A stretch of 64,000 nucleotides of DNA from Sipunculus nudus (lineage: Eukaryota; Annelida; Sipuncula; Golfingiida; Sipunculidae), in contig CM049322.1 in NCBI GenBank assembly GCA_026874595.1, positions 58,683,886-58,747,885 on the forward strand, read 5' to 3'. Positions 1-11,819 of the stretch are shown piece by piece. The position numbers and the translations under genes were made by a program. The first letter of the stretch is position 1; every line of letters begins with the position of its first letter. Below the pieces are notes generated by a model that worked only from the letters and a program-made list of their open reading frames with translations, ran no database searches and was not told the origin of the DNA.

Positions 1-1824
1 TATGAAAACTGTCAGTATAACCTTTTCTCTTAAGTCACCCACAACCCTATTTTCGAACCAGATGCCTTTATCCGAAAGTACATCCTAGACATTATTTACA
101 AATCTTACGGGAGACCGATTCTTGAATATGGTAACATTTTATTTGATAACTGCACCATTAAGAATTTTAAAGAGCTAGAAAAAGTACAATTCGAAGCTGG
201 CTAGAACGTTGTTGGTGCCCTTTTTAATACAATTGGCGAAAACTTGAACTGGAATTGGCCAGCTGTACAGAAACGGAGAACCCAGGCAAAATGTGCCTTT
301 TCCACAAGTTATATAATGGTATGTGTCCTTCGTATATGTTGGACTTGCCCCTACCACTAGTATAAGCATTACAAACATATCCCTGAAAAACAGAGGTCAT
401 ATTCGACCTCCCTTATATCGTCGATATCGTCTTTCTTTCGTTCATCTTTAACCAGGTGGAACAAACTAAGCCTATCCATTCGCCAGTCACAAATAATGAC
501 TTCATTAAAACGTAGATTAATGAGAACTCTTAAATGTCCAGCTTAAAAGTTTATTTCACCAAAGACAGATGTCGCAATAATGGCAGATAATGTTGGCAGA
601 GTTTCGCCTTGCTTATAGCCGCTTAAATGGTCACTTATTTTCGTCACGGTCTCTCACAATCAAACCAGTACCTAAACGGTCAAGAAATTGAAGAGAGTGA
701 ACATTTTTTTTCATCTAATGTCCTAAGTATCAGGGTACTCGATTTACACGCCTGGTTAAGTTCACGCTCATTATATATGACACGATACCAACCTCTAACG
801 TTAACTGACTTACTTCAATAGCCGAGAATACTTCTTGTCCACATGTTTAATTGATCATGAGGGCTTAACACCTGTACAATGTATTAAATTATCAAAGTTA
901 TTTTAAGATGGAGATTCTCCCGATATATACAACGTAATTATTTACATCCGGGTTCATACTATTCTTTAATTGTACAATAAACCTACTATCTTTGATGTAA
1001 ACATTTCCTTTTTGTTTTTTGGGTGTTTTCAAATCTTACTTTTTTGGCATTACGAGTATTTCATTTCTTTTTTGGTTAATTTGTTGTATTTTGTTTACTT
1101 GTTATACTTCCAACTTATCATTTGATAATGTGTTACTTTTGTGTATATTGGAAAATACGCATATTAGGGCTTGGCGCTACCTGTATGATCCAATCGAAAT
1201 AAATCTGTTTAAACAATAATAATAACATAAGTGCCTTTTTTCACAAATATTATCCAGTAAACTGATTGGCCGACGAACATGGTGGGTTGTCGATAGGTTT
1301 TATCTGAGGAACAATCAGTTCGTATAATGGTTACAGGTCCCTTTTGACATACAGGCATGTTGAATATACATGAAATACAGCGTTTCCTTCTTAAAATAAA
1401 AAGGCATCTGCCGATGTTTCATTCTAAACCGTTTCCTAATTCTATACAAAAGTGGTAAAATCAGTGCCACAATGTAAAGTAAAGTGCACGCCACCTGGTG
1501 GAGGTGCAACGCAACTTCATTAATCAAGCTTTCGACTCGTATTTTTTTTTTCAAGTGTCTTCTCATAGTTGGGAAAGTGTCGCGGATTCTGTAGATCGGG
1601 CCTCTGGTCACGTGGTCCTGTTATGCTAAACAGGTATACGAGGACGGAACAGGAACAACATATATAACAGGTGATTTGGAGATAGTACGACCTTGTGCCG
1701 GGATGGGTCTGCCAAAATTTTGTATTACGAACTTAATGCGTGAGATAATGCACACATTGTTGCAAATATTTATACACCTTTAAAACTTAATACTTTATAT
1801 ATTGGTTTATAATAAAATTTACTA
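1..1824. other. AT-rich stretch without a recognised gene
   Basis: Only short open frames (60-100 codons) without recognisable motifs are seen on either strand. The last part runs into the receptor gene: a branch-point-like TTACTAAT lies at about 1816-1823, followed by a short pyrimidine-rich stretch ending in CAG at about 1840. An upstream, non-coding or short first exon of the receptor could therefore lie here, but I cannot point to it. Confidence 0.4.
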
Positions 1825-2871
1825 ATGTATTCCATCTTCAGGGACCTGCAAAGTGGTGACGCTTTGGAACATTTAGGTGTCAACGAAAGATTCACGGCAA
1901 AACCAAGCACCGGCCAAGGTGAAACTAATGGAAACACACACACAAGTCTTCTACCTAATGGTACCACAGGGGGCGCCTTCGATGTTATACCGACAACAGT
2001 CCTTGCAGTCAACGACACGTATGCCGAGGACGTCTTACGCATTATAGCCATATGTCTGAGATCTGCGGCGTGTCCTCTAAACGTGCTAGCCATTTTAGTG
2101 ATGTGTCTAAAATGTATGAACTCAAAACCCATATCAATATATTATATAACTTTGTCTGTATGTTTTATTGCACGATCTGCTGTGCACCTGAGCTTTTTAT
2201 TGTATAACTACATTATTGATCAACCCGGGTACATTTGCCCCTGGTTTATTTATGCAACTTCTGTGTCTTATGGTTGCATTAATTCCGTCGTGTCAGCTTT
2301 AGCGTGCATGCAGCTTGGAGCACTGGCTGTGCCGTTTTCGGCGTCTAGACTCTGGTCGAAAAGGAGGGTGGCATTTTCTGTCGTTATAATCATTATCTTC
2401 AATCTTATTGTTAATTCAATTCCACTGTTCTTTGCCGACTACCAACAAGAGAAGTGTTCAGAGCTACCAATGTATATCAGCATAATAATGAGTGTTGCTT
2501 TTTATTTTATATACATGGTTATTCTGATCGTTTTTAATATTGCAATACTAATCTTTCTTGTCCGCGCCAGAAGGTCAAGACCGGGGCAATCGAGTAATTC
2601 TGATTGGCAAAGCGTAATCTCCCGGTTCAAATTGACAGCATTTGTGGCCACTACTCTATTTATTATTTGTCATGTTCCCATGTTAGCGGACCGTATAATC
2701 TTTTTATTTTTTATTAATAGTGTTTTTCAATCCAAGGTAAAAAATATGGTGTTGGAGATTTTAGTGGCGTTTTATGATATAACCCCATTTTTCACATACT
2801 TGTTAACAAACAGCAAGGCGAGGCAAGAATTCTACCAAAGATTAACATGTAAAGGTTATTCTGCAGATTGA
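1825..2871 (+). CDS. Divergent rhodopsin-like G-protein-coupled receptor (orphan)
   Basis: This encodes a 348-residue protein with seven hydrophobic segments at roughly residues 68-95, 103-130, 139-170, 181-203, 217-247, 267-298 and 305-328, so it is a plasma-membrane receptor. Class A-like marks are Asn86 in TM1 (PLNVLA), a likely disulfide between Cys138 at the top of TM3 and Cys211 in the second outer loop, and CHVP (282-285) in TM6 where most receptors have CWxP. TM7 has TPFFTYLLTN in place of NPxxY, followed by a basic tail. The E/DRY motif after TM3 is missing (ALAVP). Two N-glycosylation sites (NGT at 45, NDT at 63) fit an outer N-terminus. The reading frame is uninterrupted. The first Met at 1825 is the only one before TM1, but a possible splice acceptor at 1840 means translation may start in an upstream exon. 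Ligand unknown; chemosensory or peptide receptors of molluscs are candidates. Confidence 0.8.
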   Translation: MYSIFRDLQSGDALEHLGVNERFTAKPSTGQGETNGNTHTSLLPNGTTGGAFDVIPTTVLAVNDTYAEDVLRIIAICLRSAACPLNVLAILVMCLKCMNSKPISIYYITLSVCFIARSAVHLSFLLYNYIIDQPGYICPWFIYATSVSYGCINSVVSALACMQLGALAVPFSASRLWSKRRVAFSVVIIIIFNLIVNSIPLFFADYQQEKCSELPMYISIIMSVAFYFIYMVILIVFNIAILIFLVRARRSRPGQSSNSDWQSVISRFKLTAFVATTLFIICHVPMLADRIIFLFFINSVFQSKVKNMVLEILVAFYDITPFFTYLLTNSKARQEFYQRLTCKGYSAD

Positions 2872-3295
2872 ACTCCCTTATTTAGATGTGATTGCTCAAT
2901 AGACCTTTCCCATTAAACTAGCGACACCTGTCCCTGAAAATTGTTCGGGTCCTTTATTTCGACAAAGATATTTTTTCTATATCTTACCGTGAATCACTTT
3001 AACTGTTTTGGTTTAAATCCATATTTTTGCATATGGTTATTTATCCGATATTTTAACATTGTGGATTGTGTATGTGTTTCACATGTGTTTTGCCGAAATC
3101 CCTTCATATTATCATGATGGATTTTAATATTTCATTTATGTCTTAATATACACATTGTAGTTCTGAGTTTATCTCATAGCCTTTTCATATATTATATGAT
3201 CTACTTCTATTTTTAATAATGTATATGCAATTGAAGCAGGTCCCCACTGAAAAACAGCATTAAGCTGAATTGGCTTTCCTGATAAAAATATTTGC
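2872..3295 (+). other. Probable 3' untranslated region of the receptor gene
   Basis: AT-rich sequence with no open frame of note. It runs from the receptor stop codon to a cluster of polyadenylation signals, so it fits a 3' UTR of about 420 bases. This rests on position only. Confidence 0.4.
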
Positions 3296-3311
3296 AATAA
3301 ATAAATAAATA
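3296..3311 (+). promoter_or_regulatory. Polyadenylation signal cluster (AATAAA)
   Basis: Overlapping AATAAA hexamers in an AATAAATAAATAAAT run lie about 425 bases after the receptor stop codon, on the same strand. A T/GT-rich stretch follows after 3360. This is the expected order for a metazoan cleavage site. Confidence 0.4.
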
Positions 3312-3550
3312 TTTGAACATTCATAGTAACAAACCTACCTTACCTTAGATTCATCCCAGAGTTTCTGCTTTTTTTTACTTTTTCTAATATTTTGTTGTGG
3401 GGTAACCGCCTCCATTTAATGCTAACTTAACTAAGTATATGTACATCTGCAGAATTCCATTCAGGTTTCGGACAACGTCACAGGCAGTATCATACGCTTC
3501 CTTTCATTTTATATATTTTTATTATTTTCACTTAATTTTTAATCATGACG

Positions 3551-3790
3551 TAAAACCAGGCCCGATGACTACTGCATGTACGATCCCTGGGTGCGTAATC
3601 GTCGCTATTGCTGGGTCATACCACCGAGGAACCCCCGAAAGGCGCACTCCTATGTGAGTGAAACACGGGATAACGGCTTTCCCATAAAGCCTGCAGAGCG
3701 CTCACTCTGGGTGGGGATCGACCATGAAAATCTCACGGCTTTGAGTCCTGTACTCTTCCCCAGAGCCACAGAAGCCGTTTTACTGATTTG
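3551..3790 (-). mobile_element. tRNA-derived SINE, family A copy 1
   Basis: On the minus strand this begins with GGCTTCTGTGGCTC and continues with a region matching two other copies at 53.1 and 55.8 kb: the same tRNA-like head, then GGTCGNCCCCACCC, then TATGACCCARCARTGG, then an ACCCAGG-rich end. A SINE is a short non-coding retroposon transcribed by RNA polymerase III and mobilised by a partner LINE. Box B (GGTTCGA) is decayed in this copy (ATGGTCGA). The other copies, with recognisable A and B boxes, support the assignment. Confidence 0.65.
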
Positions 3791-3814
3791 TATTTAATTT
3801 TATTTGACAAATCT

Positions 3815-3895
3815 GTGATGCTGGCCAATTGGACTCGAACCCTGCAGACGACCATAATGAGCAGTCCGCCGCTCGTGGGAAAGCTCCATTTGGTT
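3815..3895 (-). repeat. tRNA-like relic (possible SINE head)
   Basis: Read on the minus strand, a box-A-like GAGCGGCGG is followed about 35 bases later by a clean box B (GGTTCGAGTCC). An A/T-rich tail then runs into the family A SINE. The arms do not fold into a full cloverleaf by eye, so a functional tRNA gene is unlikely. It may be the head of a second SINE type that was inserted next to, or dimerised with, the neighbouring SINE. Confidence 0.35.
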
Positions 3896-3899
3896 GCTG

Positions 3900-4811
3900 A
3901 GCGTCTGTAAAGTACAATGGGGAGATGAGAAATGTTACAAGAATGAACAGACCCGAAAGGCAGACTGTAAAGTTAGCGAAGCCTGACGTCATTACTGATA
4001 TCAATGTAAAACCTGCCAAAAATTCATATTAGTCGGGGTCGATGTACAGATGTATAAACATGGTACATCTAGACGTCAGGTTGTGACTCTATATCACCTT
4101 TATATTTACTTTTGATTTGTATGCACGTCTATTAAATGTCTCTTATTATATGTCACACCTATTTACTACTGCAGCCACAGCAAATAATTTTTCTGAAGAC
4201 TGAGACATTCATTGTGTCGGTTCATAGTATATCACAGAAATGTTTGATATATGTCGTACGAAGGTTTTGTGAGTCAGGGCTAAAGTGTTATGTTTTAACT
4301 GTTTTCCCAAAAGTTTGCCACTAAATTTTAATAAACTACTGGGAAAAATGGCATCTATTATATTTTACTGTAGTAACACGTATAGGGAAATTGTATTACA
4401 GGATAAGACATAATTAGAGTAATTACACTACACTAGATGCCTATTTAGCTCACCATTTTATTTGTCGTAAGGTTTATTTGTCTTATAGATAGCGATGTAA
4501 GATCTGCGGGAATGCAGTCTTTCCTCCCGCGGTCACACAGACCTCAGTGTTAAGTAACAGAGCACGGTATGTTAAGGTATGCGATAGATCTGAGTCACTG
4601 CCGCCAGTTTTGTCTCATGGGTTCATCAATGAATGAAATTCAACACAGCGATATTCGCTTTTATCCTTTTTTTCGCTATTTGGGTGTTCTTGGTCCACGG
4701 CGAAAGGTTGAGACAATTTCGGAACGTTTGTTCAGTAATTTTGAAGCTTGAGATGGCTAGTGTCTCGGCCAAATTGTGATGGTGAAATAATTACTCAGAT
4801 CTGTCCCGTAC

Positions 4812-4815
<4 letters not shown>
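3900..4815. other. Intergenic stretch, nothing recognised
   Basis: Several open frames of 60-80 codons lack any motif or codon signal. No splice-framed exon could be recognised. Confidence 0.3.

Positions 4816-4816
<1 letters not shown>

Positions 4817-4881
<65 letters not shown>
4817..4881. repeat. (TA)n microsatellite
   Basis: An uninterrupted run of TA dinucleotides of about 65 bases. Confidence 0.95.
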
Positions 4882-4883
<2 letters not shown>

Positions 4884-5109
4884 CAGGATGAACAGTTGTA
4901 CAAAAACTGATACGTGTAAAGCAATTTACCGAGTAGACCTAACAGTTTTGTTCGTTTACACGTCAGTATTATGTTGTTTGTTTTTATTCACCCTGTAACG
5001 CGCGCTTTTGACGTTTAATTAGAGAGTTATCAAATGTAAATATATATGACAAATTATAAAATTTGGAGGAAGAGATCCGTATCAAGCTGTATGTTATACA
5101 TATAATTTC

Positions 5110-6770
5110 ACGGATCATTTTTATGGGCGATTTTAATGCCAGGATTGGTCACTAACCTGATTTTATTGAAAACAAAAACTTGGAGTTCGCTGGAATTGGT
5201 GATTCTTATCCAACGGATGATTTTAAATTCACCAGAAATTCCAAAGATGGAAAGGTAATTAAGTTTGGTTTTTCTTTACAAAATACGTGTTGTTCATTGA
5301 ATGTACATATTGAGCTTCAGTAGACTAGTTCACTTTTATAACTCACTCTGAGCAAAGTGTGGTTGATTGTGTTATAAGAAGCTCTGACATTTTTAATGAA
5401 GTCAAATAATTTGAAATTTCTTCATTGGAATCATTGGAATAATTGGATCATTTTCCATTGTTTTGCGAATTAGATATAAAAGCTAGTAATATTATCAATG
5501 AACCTAGAGAAAATCCCATGTGTACTATCCCACGTGTTAAACATAAATTGAAAACTCAAGACGTTATGGAAATAAGAATTGTATTCAACCATGAGGATTG
5601 TTACATTGATAAGCAAGCATTCCGACAGTGTGTTCAATATGATATAAATGTAGCTGCGAACCTGTTAACAAATATATAGTGAAAAGAGCAATAAACGAAG
5701 AGAACAGGAATACAGATGTTAAAAGATTAAGTCAGCCTGAATTGAGGGATGAGGATTGTACTCCAGCAAATGTTAATAAATTCTAGGCACAGATTCAAGT
5801 CACAGAGTTTCACTTAGTCTGGATGATTAAAAGATTTATAGAATGTTAATACAAAAGTTTAAAAACATATGTGCAGAAAGGAAAGAAAACATGAAAATAA
5901 TTCCTTATCTAGAGTTCTGAATACTAAAAATGTCAATGAATTATGGAGATATCTGAAGAACTTTAAGCAACAAAGAAAATCAACTGGTATTGATGCAGAT
6001 TGTTGGTATTGATGCAGATTGTTGGTATAATTATTTAAATTTTGCTGCATGGTAGTAAAAATGAAATTGAAGGAGAAACAATATGACGAATGCACACAAA
6101 GCAGATCATTGTGATGAAAATAAGCACTGTGGTTATTTTAATAATAACATCACTACACATAATATTGAATATGCAGTTAAACAAATGGCGACAGGTAAAG
6201 CACTAGGTCTAGGTGGTTTGATATTTGATGTGATAAAAATTTAGTATCCAATTTATACTTCCCCTGTTAGAAAAAATGTACAATAGTTTACTATACACAG
6301 GTTTATTCCAAGATGAATGGAGCAAAGGAATTATATATCCATTGTACAAAAATGGACAGATAAATGATCCGGATAACTGCAGGGGAACAACTGTATTGAA
6401 TGTATTTTGTAAATTATTGACTAAAATTATGAATAATAGATTGGTGGTTTATGAAGAGGATTTAGATATCTTGACAAAGGCACAGACAGGGTACAGACAG
6501 GTGATTGTACTATTTATAATACTTTTATTTTGCATGGTTAATACAAAAATATTTAAGTAAAAGAAGGAGGTGGTTCTATTGCATTTTTATCGATATTTCT
6601 CAGGCTTTTGATTGTGTCAAACATGATATTTTATGGTATGTATTATTAAATCAGGGGAGAATTAATGGGATTTTTTAAAGAAATGAGACCAATGTACTCC
6701 AAAATGCAATCATGTATTCTTATAATTATAACGAGATATAATCATGTATTGTGAAATAGAAGTTCATATA
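5110..6770 (+). pseudogene. Decayed LINE: endonuclease plus 5' part of reverse transcriptase
   Basis: A non-LTR retrotransposon relic. The endonuclease is recognised by the GDFNARIG-type motif near 5125-5150 and by its C-terminal DHFPLF near 5443-5460. The reverse transcriptase follows: a KALGLGG-like stretch near 6200, then FQDEWSKGIIYPLYKNGQ near 6305, DNCRGTT, LLTKIMNNRL and TKAQTGYR, and a motif-A-like region near 6590-6640. The sequence fades near 6770, before the catalytic YADD region, so the copy is 3' truncated. Multiple stop codons and frameshifts separate the pieces; the longest open part is 6276-6560. A short local duplication (GGTATTGATGCAGATTGTT) occurs at about 5985-6025. The clade is uncertain. 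Confidence 0.7.
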
Positions 6771-7060
6771 TACGCACAATATTTTATTATACATATTTAA
6801 GAAATTAGTTATTCAAATGTTTGTTAATCCTCCATTTTTTTCTGTATAAATTTACTTTGATTCGATGTTAGTTCATATCATTGTGTAATATTGATGTTTT
6901 ATTCTTGTAGGAACCTTGGGTCTGAGGCCCTTTTCTTGAATGTTCTGTAAAGATAAAAGGATGCGTTCTGTCTCCAACCTCGTATACAGTATACACCAGC
7001 ATTATATTGTGAAAAATATTGATGACCCAACTCTGTAGTCTCATTTTAGTGGGATACAAG

Positions 7061-7355
7061 ATTATTGTTATTTACTATAACTCCTGCATTTGTTTATCAG
7101 CGCCATCTAGCATTAAAACTTTGAACGATTTAGACGTTTAAAATCTATTTTTTCGATTAAATGTTTACTTTAATCATATTTTAACTCAAAGTAGTGAAGC
7201 TTTATGTATTCCTGTTGGTGATCTACTAAAATGTTTAAGAATATCCGAAGGAATTAGCCAGTTTTAATGCCTTAGTCAAACGTTATACGTGTCACTAAAT
7301 CAACACAAGATGGCACAGATAAGCAAATGCGGGAGTTACCGCAAATAACAATAAT
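7061..7355. mobile_element. Short inverted-repeat element (MITE-like), about 295 bp
   Basis: The left end begins ATTATTGTTATTT and the right end is its inverse (AAATAACAATAAT). The match continues inward for about 50 bases with roughly one mismatch in six and includes CATTTG, TTATC and GCCATCT. The interior is AT-rich and has no open frame. A non-autonomous DNA transposon is the simplest reading. A target duplication is not obvious. Confidence 0.6.
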
Positions 7356-8733
7356 ATTGTTCAAAGGTACCCCTGCAGAATGCAGGGAAAGGGAAGGAAT
7401 TTTTATTTGATTTTAGATAGAGATGCAATGTTCTTAACCATGAAGATCCGTGTTGAAAGCACAGTTGTTGATATTGTTACAGATATTTAGCCACTATTAT
7501 TGAAGGGACCTCAGTCAGTCTGACACCATCACTGCATAGATGATATAATCTGTATAATCTGAATGTATAAAAAAAAACTCATGTCTCATTAACATGTACA
7601 AGCATCAGTTTTTCTATTTAACAAACATGACATGTACATATTCTAAAAGCTGAGTATGTGCTCTACATTTTAGTATATAAAAGGTTTGGGTTTTTACTTG
7701 TTGATATTATCAAGGTTTTAAAATATTTAAATGAATTTCAGATATTTGATTGAAAATCATTTATTTTACCATAGTTTTAAAGCTTTAAAACATATCTGGG
7801 CTTCATGCAAAAATAAAACAACCCAGACCTTTTGATTTTAAGTTTTAACTTTCAAAATAATGATTTTATATTTAAGTTTTTTAAAGTATAAAAATAAATT
7901 TATTCTATTTTTATTTTCAAATATAAATATTCTTTAAATTGTATTAGGTAGACAAAAAAAATAAAAATACGCATTTTAGAATATATGTCTATACAGAGAA
8001 AATGGAATGTTTTGAGCCATAATTGGCTGAGAATATCAAATTAAAGTTGAATACATAAAGTTAATAATTTTTTAATCTGTTAAAAAATCGACTAATTATA
8101 GGGAATGCTTTTTCATTTATCGTATTGTATAGATATTTTTAGTTTTCAGAAGTATTCAAGTAGTCCCATAGCAACAGTTTAGGTAATATATAGGAAAAAA
8201 TGGTACAGACTTATTGACACTTCTGAAACCTCAAGGAAGCTAAGAGTACATTGTTTACAATATGGTCATGAAACTGTCTCATGCCACAGTATTGTTGTTT
8301 CGTATTAGAGAACATTATCCTGTGACCATAGACAATCAGACCAAATTGTAAATTTAGTTCAAAATGTGGTAATTTCATGTGTCGACAATATCAAGGCCAT
8401 CTACAGCACAAAATGTTCTTGTTGAGGCATAAAACTCTGAGGGGTCCAAATCCGATAAGAGACGCAAAAGCAAGGTTTTGTAAATACGTCTGTATGCCGA
8501 ATTGTTTATCCAACTTAAATATCGTTGTGCAATGCTTATTTCAAGAATGCCGGTGTGTTTTAAGAGTAGTGCAATATATATTACTAGAAAGTGCTTCACC
8601 AGAAATAAAATCGTCACACTTTCGTCCAAAATAAAGTGCTTAGCAGGAATCGAGTGTTGTACTCAATTCCTGGTTCAAGTCAAGTTGAACGAAGAAAGAA
8701 AGAATCTAATCCAATTTAATGGACGAAAAAAAT
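7356..8733. other. AT-rich intergenic stretch
   Basis: Very AT-rich, especially 7560-8160. Overlapping frames at 8375-8735 on both strands carry no recognised domain and look like chance. Confidence 0.3.
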
Positions 8734-8789
8734 GATTGATTGAATGAATGAATGAATGAATGAATGAATGATTGAATGAATGAATGAAT
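8734..8789. repeat. (TGAA)n microsatellite
   Basis: About 13 TGAA/TGAT tetramers in a row, immediately followed by the first copy of a diverged repeat (see 8790-9790). Confidence 0.9.
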
Positions 8790-9790
8790 AGCGCCATAGC
8801 GCGCTGGGTCGGGGCTACACCGTTAACGCTTCTTTCATATTTTAAAGGAGATAGCGTGGTTATTATTCACTATTATGATGAACAATGAAGAGACAAATTG
8901 AAAAAAAAGACGAAATTGCTAATAGCTATAATGTTGCGAGTCCAGTGCAAAGAGAAAGAATATATAGCGCCCTAGCCCGCTTGTTTGCAAGGTATATGAC
9001 TATCCCGTAAGCGCTCCTGCAACACGTAAAGGAGATATATTATTCATTAATTAACTATTAAGTTAACTAATAAAGAGGCCAAGTGGCTCAAAGCTATAAT
9101 TATTAGAATCCGGTGCAAAAACAGCAAAAATATTCAAACTTTCGACTTGTCAAACAAATGATTCATTTGGTGATCTGGCATGAGCAGAGCCAAGTGGCAT
9201 GTTGACAGCGCCACCTTGCGCCAAAGGGAACGAAGCTTTCATTCCAATATCACTCAGTAGATGGAGCAACATTTAAAGTGGCGCATTCATTTGCTGGCTC
9301 ATAATCTGTGCAAGGATTCAGAACTTGCGGGTAATGTGGGCGCACGCATAATTCTTGAAATCAATTTATATACTGCAGTGTTTACCAAATATAAACATAA
9401 ATAAACTTTAACTGTTGGTTCCCCTCTGACAAAACTTGCTGCAGGAGTTCATGATTTTAACCCCCTGGCATATAACAATTGACGGTGTTACAATTCAACT
9501 TGCAACTCCTCTGTGACCATACCTCGCAGATAATAAGTTTTAATATCGAGCATGATGCCATGCGTGTCCTTACGGTGGTAATCATTTATCATATTTTCGC
9601 TATGAAAGAACGAAAAGGAAAGCAAAGGAATGAAAGACCCTCTTCAACAAGTTAACGGAGATAAAGTGGTGAAAAATTAACCGTTATAATGAAAATAGAA
9701 AGACAAATTGAAAGAAAATAGAGACGAGTTAACAAAAAGCTATAACTTTTGTGAAATTTTGTGAGTCCAGTGCAAAAAACAGCCGAGAAA
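8790..9790 (+). repeat. Three diverged copies of a ~165-bp repeat
   Basis: Three segments (about 8790-8955, 8960-9130 and 9645-9790) share an ordered set of short words: TAGCGCC near the start, AAAGGAGATA or ACGGAGATAA, AAGCTATAA, then GAGTCCAGTGCAAA or GAATCCGGTGCAAA at the end. The first two are tandem and the third stands about 0.5 kb away. No box A/B promoter is clear, so the class is unknown. Confidence 0.45.
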
Positions 9791-9799
9791 AGCTTAAAG

Positions 9800-10742
9800 C
9801 CGGCCGCATGGGAGCAGTAGGGGAGGCAACCATTCTCTTCTCGGGGTTTAACGGACATTCAATGAATTCAGCATCCATCCAACCATTGGCGTTTTAACCA
9901 CTTGCCCGGCACACTGCAGTTGTCCATGTGTAAGGGGCTTCCCTTGTGCGTGAGATTTCCTCTAAGTTACTCTTCATATTCATGACTTAGACTATTAGAC
10001 CTAAGAAAAAAGTGAGGGTAGACTCCTGGTTATCCGGCATATCCACACCACGCCATTAGCTATTTAAGAAAGAACTCAGTTTTGAGGTAGGAGAAACATA
10101 AACTGCTATGTCTTTAGATTTGATCATTGCAAAAACAATCAATTACCATTTAACATGTTTGCGCTTAGGTCTTCTTTTCATTCCAATTATCAATATGTAA
10201 ATGGGTATTGTAGTCAGGTCATCGAAAGGTCATGAAACAGCGGCAAAAGTGAACATTTTCAGGATAATTGTTCAGTTTCTGCAGCAATAGCTTTTAACTC
10301 CACAATAAAACCAAGATATTGTCAGTTTATTTATCAATAAAAAATGGGTAATTAATGCGTTTTTATCTGGACTTGGGGAAAATAACTGTGGCAAAAGAAC
10401 TGAAATTTACAAAATTTAAAATGTTTAAACTTGATATGACCCTTTGTAATAAACTAGTATGTCTTCTTGGTTAAAAATCTTTTATTCTTTTTGGCGATTC
10501 ATTTAATCCTTGTATTTTTAAAATGCAGGTCTAAAGGTTCAACTCCGAGTTCTTACATTAAGAAATGACAGCTTCCACTGTATACAAGTAATAAGTTGTA
10601 AATTGCACGTAAATCTTTTACTTAGTTTAAGCAGGTGCCTTTCAGTTCATTTCTTTACCGTTACTTAAAGGTGGCGTCACCTTAATTTCCACCAAATACA
10701 CTTACTGGTATACCGGAGCTTGCAGAGAAAAAAGGTTCATTA
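9800..10742. other. Intergenic stretch, nothing recognised
   Basis: AT-rich DNA with no open frame of note, no tandem repeat and no recognised element. Confidence 0.3.
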
Positions 10743-11024
10743 GGCCAAAAAATAAAAGGTATGGTTCTCAGGCACCGCTCGCGTCAATTTTAACCCCCCC
10801 CCCCCCCCAACATTTTATTTTGATTTTTATCTTTCAAGAAGATAATATAACACAATTTATTAAGTGCTTTTCCTTGTTTAGCAAAAAAATCTGTTATTTT
10901 CTTACTTTCCCTGATCATGTGTCATTTTTATCGAAACATACAAAAAAAGTAAAAAATAAGATATCGCCCGCCCGCACTGATTTCTAAAAAAAGTGCCTGA
11001 GAACCATACCTTTATATTTTGGCC
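10743..11024. mobile_element. MITE with ~33-bp terminal inverted repeats
   Basis: The left end GGCCAAAAAATAAAAGGTATGG and onward to CAGGCAC is mirrored at the right end (GTGCCTGAGAACCATACC to TTTTGGCC) with about two differences, one an A-tract length change. The interior holds a run of about 15 C. There is no open frame. The length of 282 bp and near-perfect ends fit a fairly young non-autonomous DNA transposon. Confidence 0.75.
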
Positions 11025-11263
11025 TCAGTTTCGTGTGGCTCTTGCTGTAATTATGCACAACGTGCAGTTGGTAAGTTCATTTCCATCAGAATAAGGCGTA
11101 TTCATTCCAATAACCTTGCACTATGTATGTCTGGTAATAGGCCTCCTGTTACCATCAGTCCAAGGCACCACGTCCATGTTCATGACACTTTACACCTCAT
11201 TAACAACTGCTTTAGTGTATTCAAAATCGTATATGATATGACGTATATGACGTTCATAACCGA

Positions 11264-11816
11264 CAATAGTAACGTTGGCCTCGAGTTCGGACTTCTACTC
11301 AAGTCCGGACTCGAGTAAACCTTTTCGGGGACTCGGATTTGGACTCGGCGGACTTGTACTCGGACACCGCGGACACAGAGTTAAGGACTCAAAATATCAG
11401 TATCAGGCCTAGTCCATTTCGAGTCCATTAGAAAAAAATATAAACTCTGTTATATATATGTGGGAACAACTCGGGGAATGTTATAAAAATAAGACTAGCA
11501 TACACTATATTTTATCCCTGCATAAGGTGCTAAATGTATTCAAACAATCAGGTAATAAACATTTGTAAACTTATATTAAAATACAATAATCTAATATAAT
11601 AAATTATATAAAATATCATAATAAATAATCTCAAAATTCCATTTTGATTTTTTTTAACTTGGAATTTTTTTCTTTGGACTTGAACTCGAGTGCTCAGTTA
11701 CTCTGACTGGAAGGAGTTGGACTTGGCCTCGAACTTCAAGGGTTCAGACCTGAGTGCCCTGTACTCGGACTTGCACTCGGACTCGGATGGCGTAGACTCA
11801 ACTACGTATATCATTG
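11264..11816. mobile_element. GGACTCGG-rich dispersed element, copy 1
   Basis: Both ends are dense in variants of GGACTCGGACTTG and its complement (11280-11430 and 11680-11800), with a plain AT-rich centre. The two ends are roughly inverted to each other. A second member lies at 54756-55397. The layout suggests a non-autonomous DNA transposon with long, internally repetitive ends. No open frame of interest. Confidence 0.5.
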
Positions 11817-11819
11817 TAA

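Noticed and set aside
1770-2132. 120-codon minus-strand frame over the receptor gene
   Set aside because: It is antisense to the seven-transmembrane ORF and lacks any motif.
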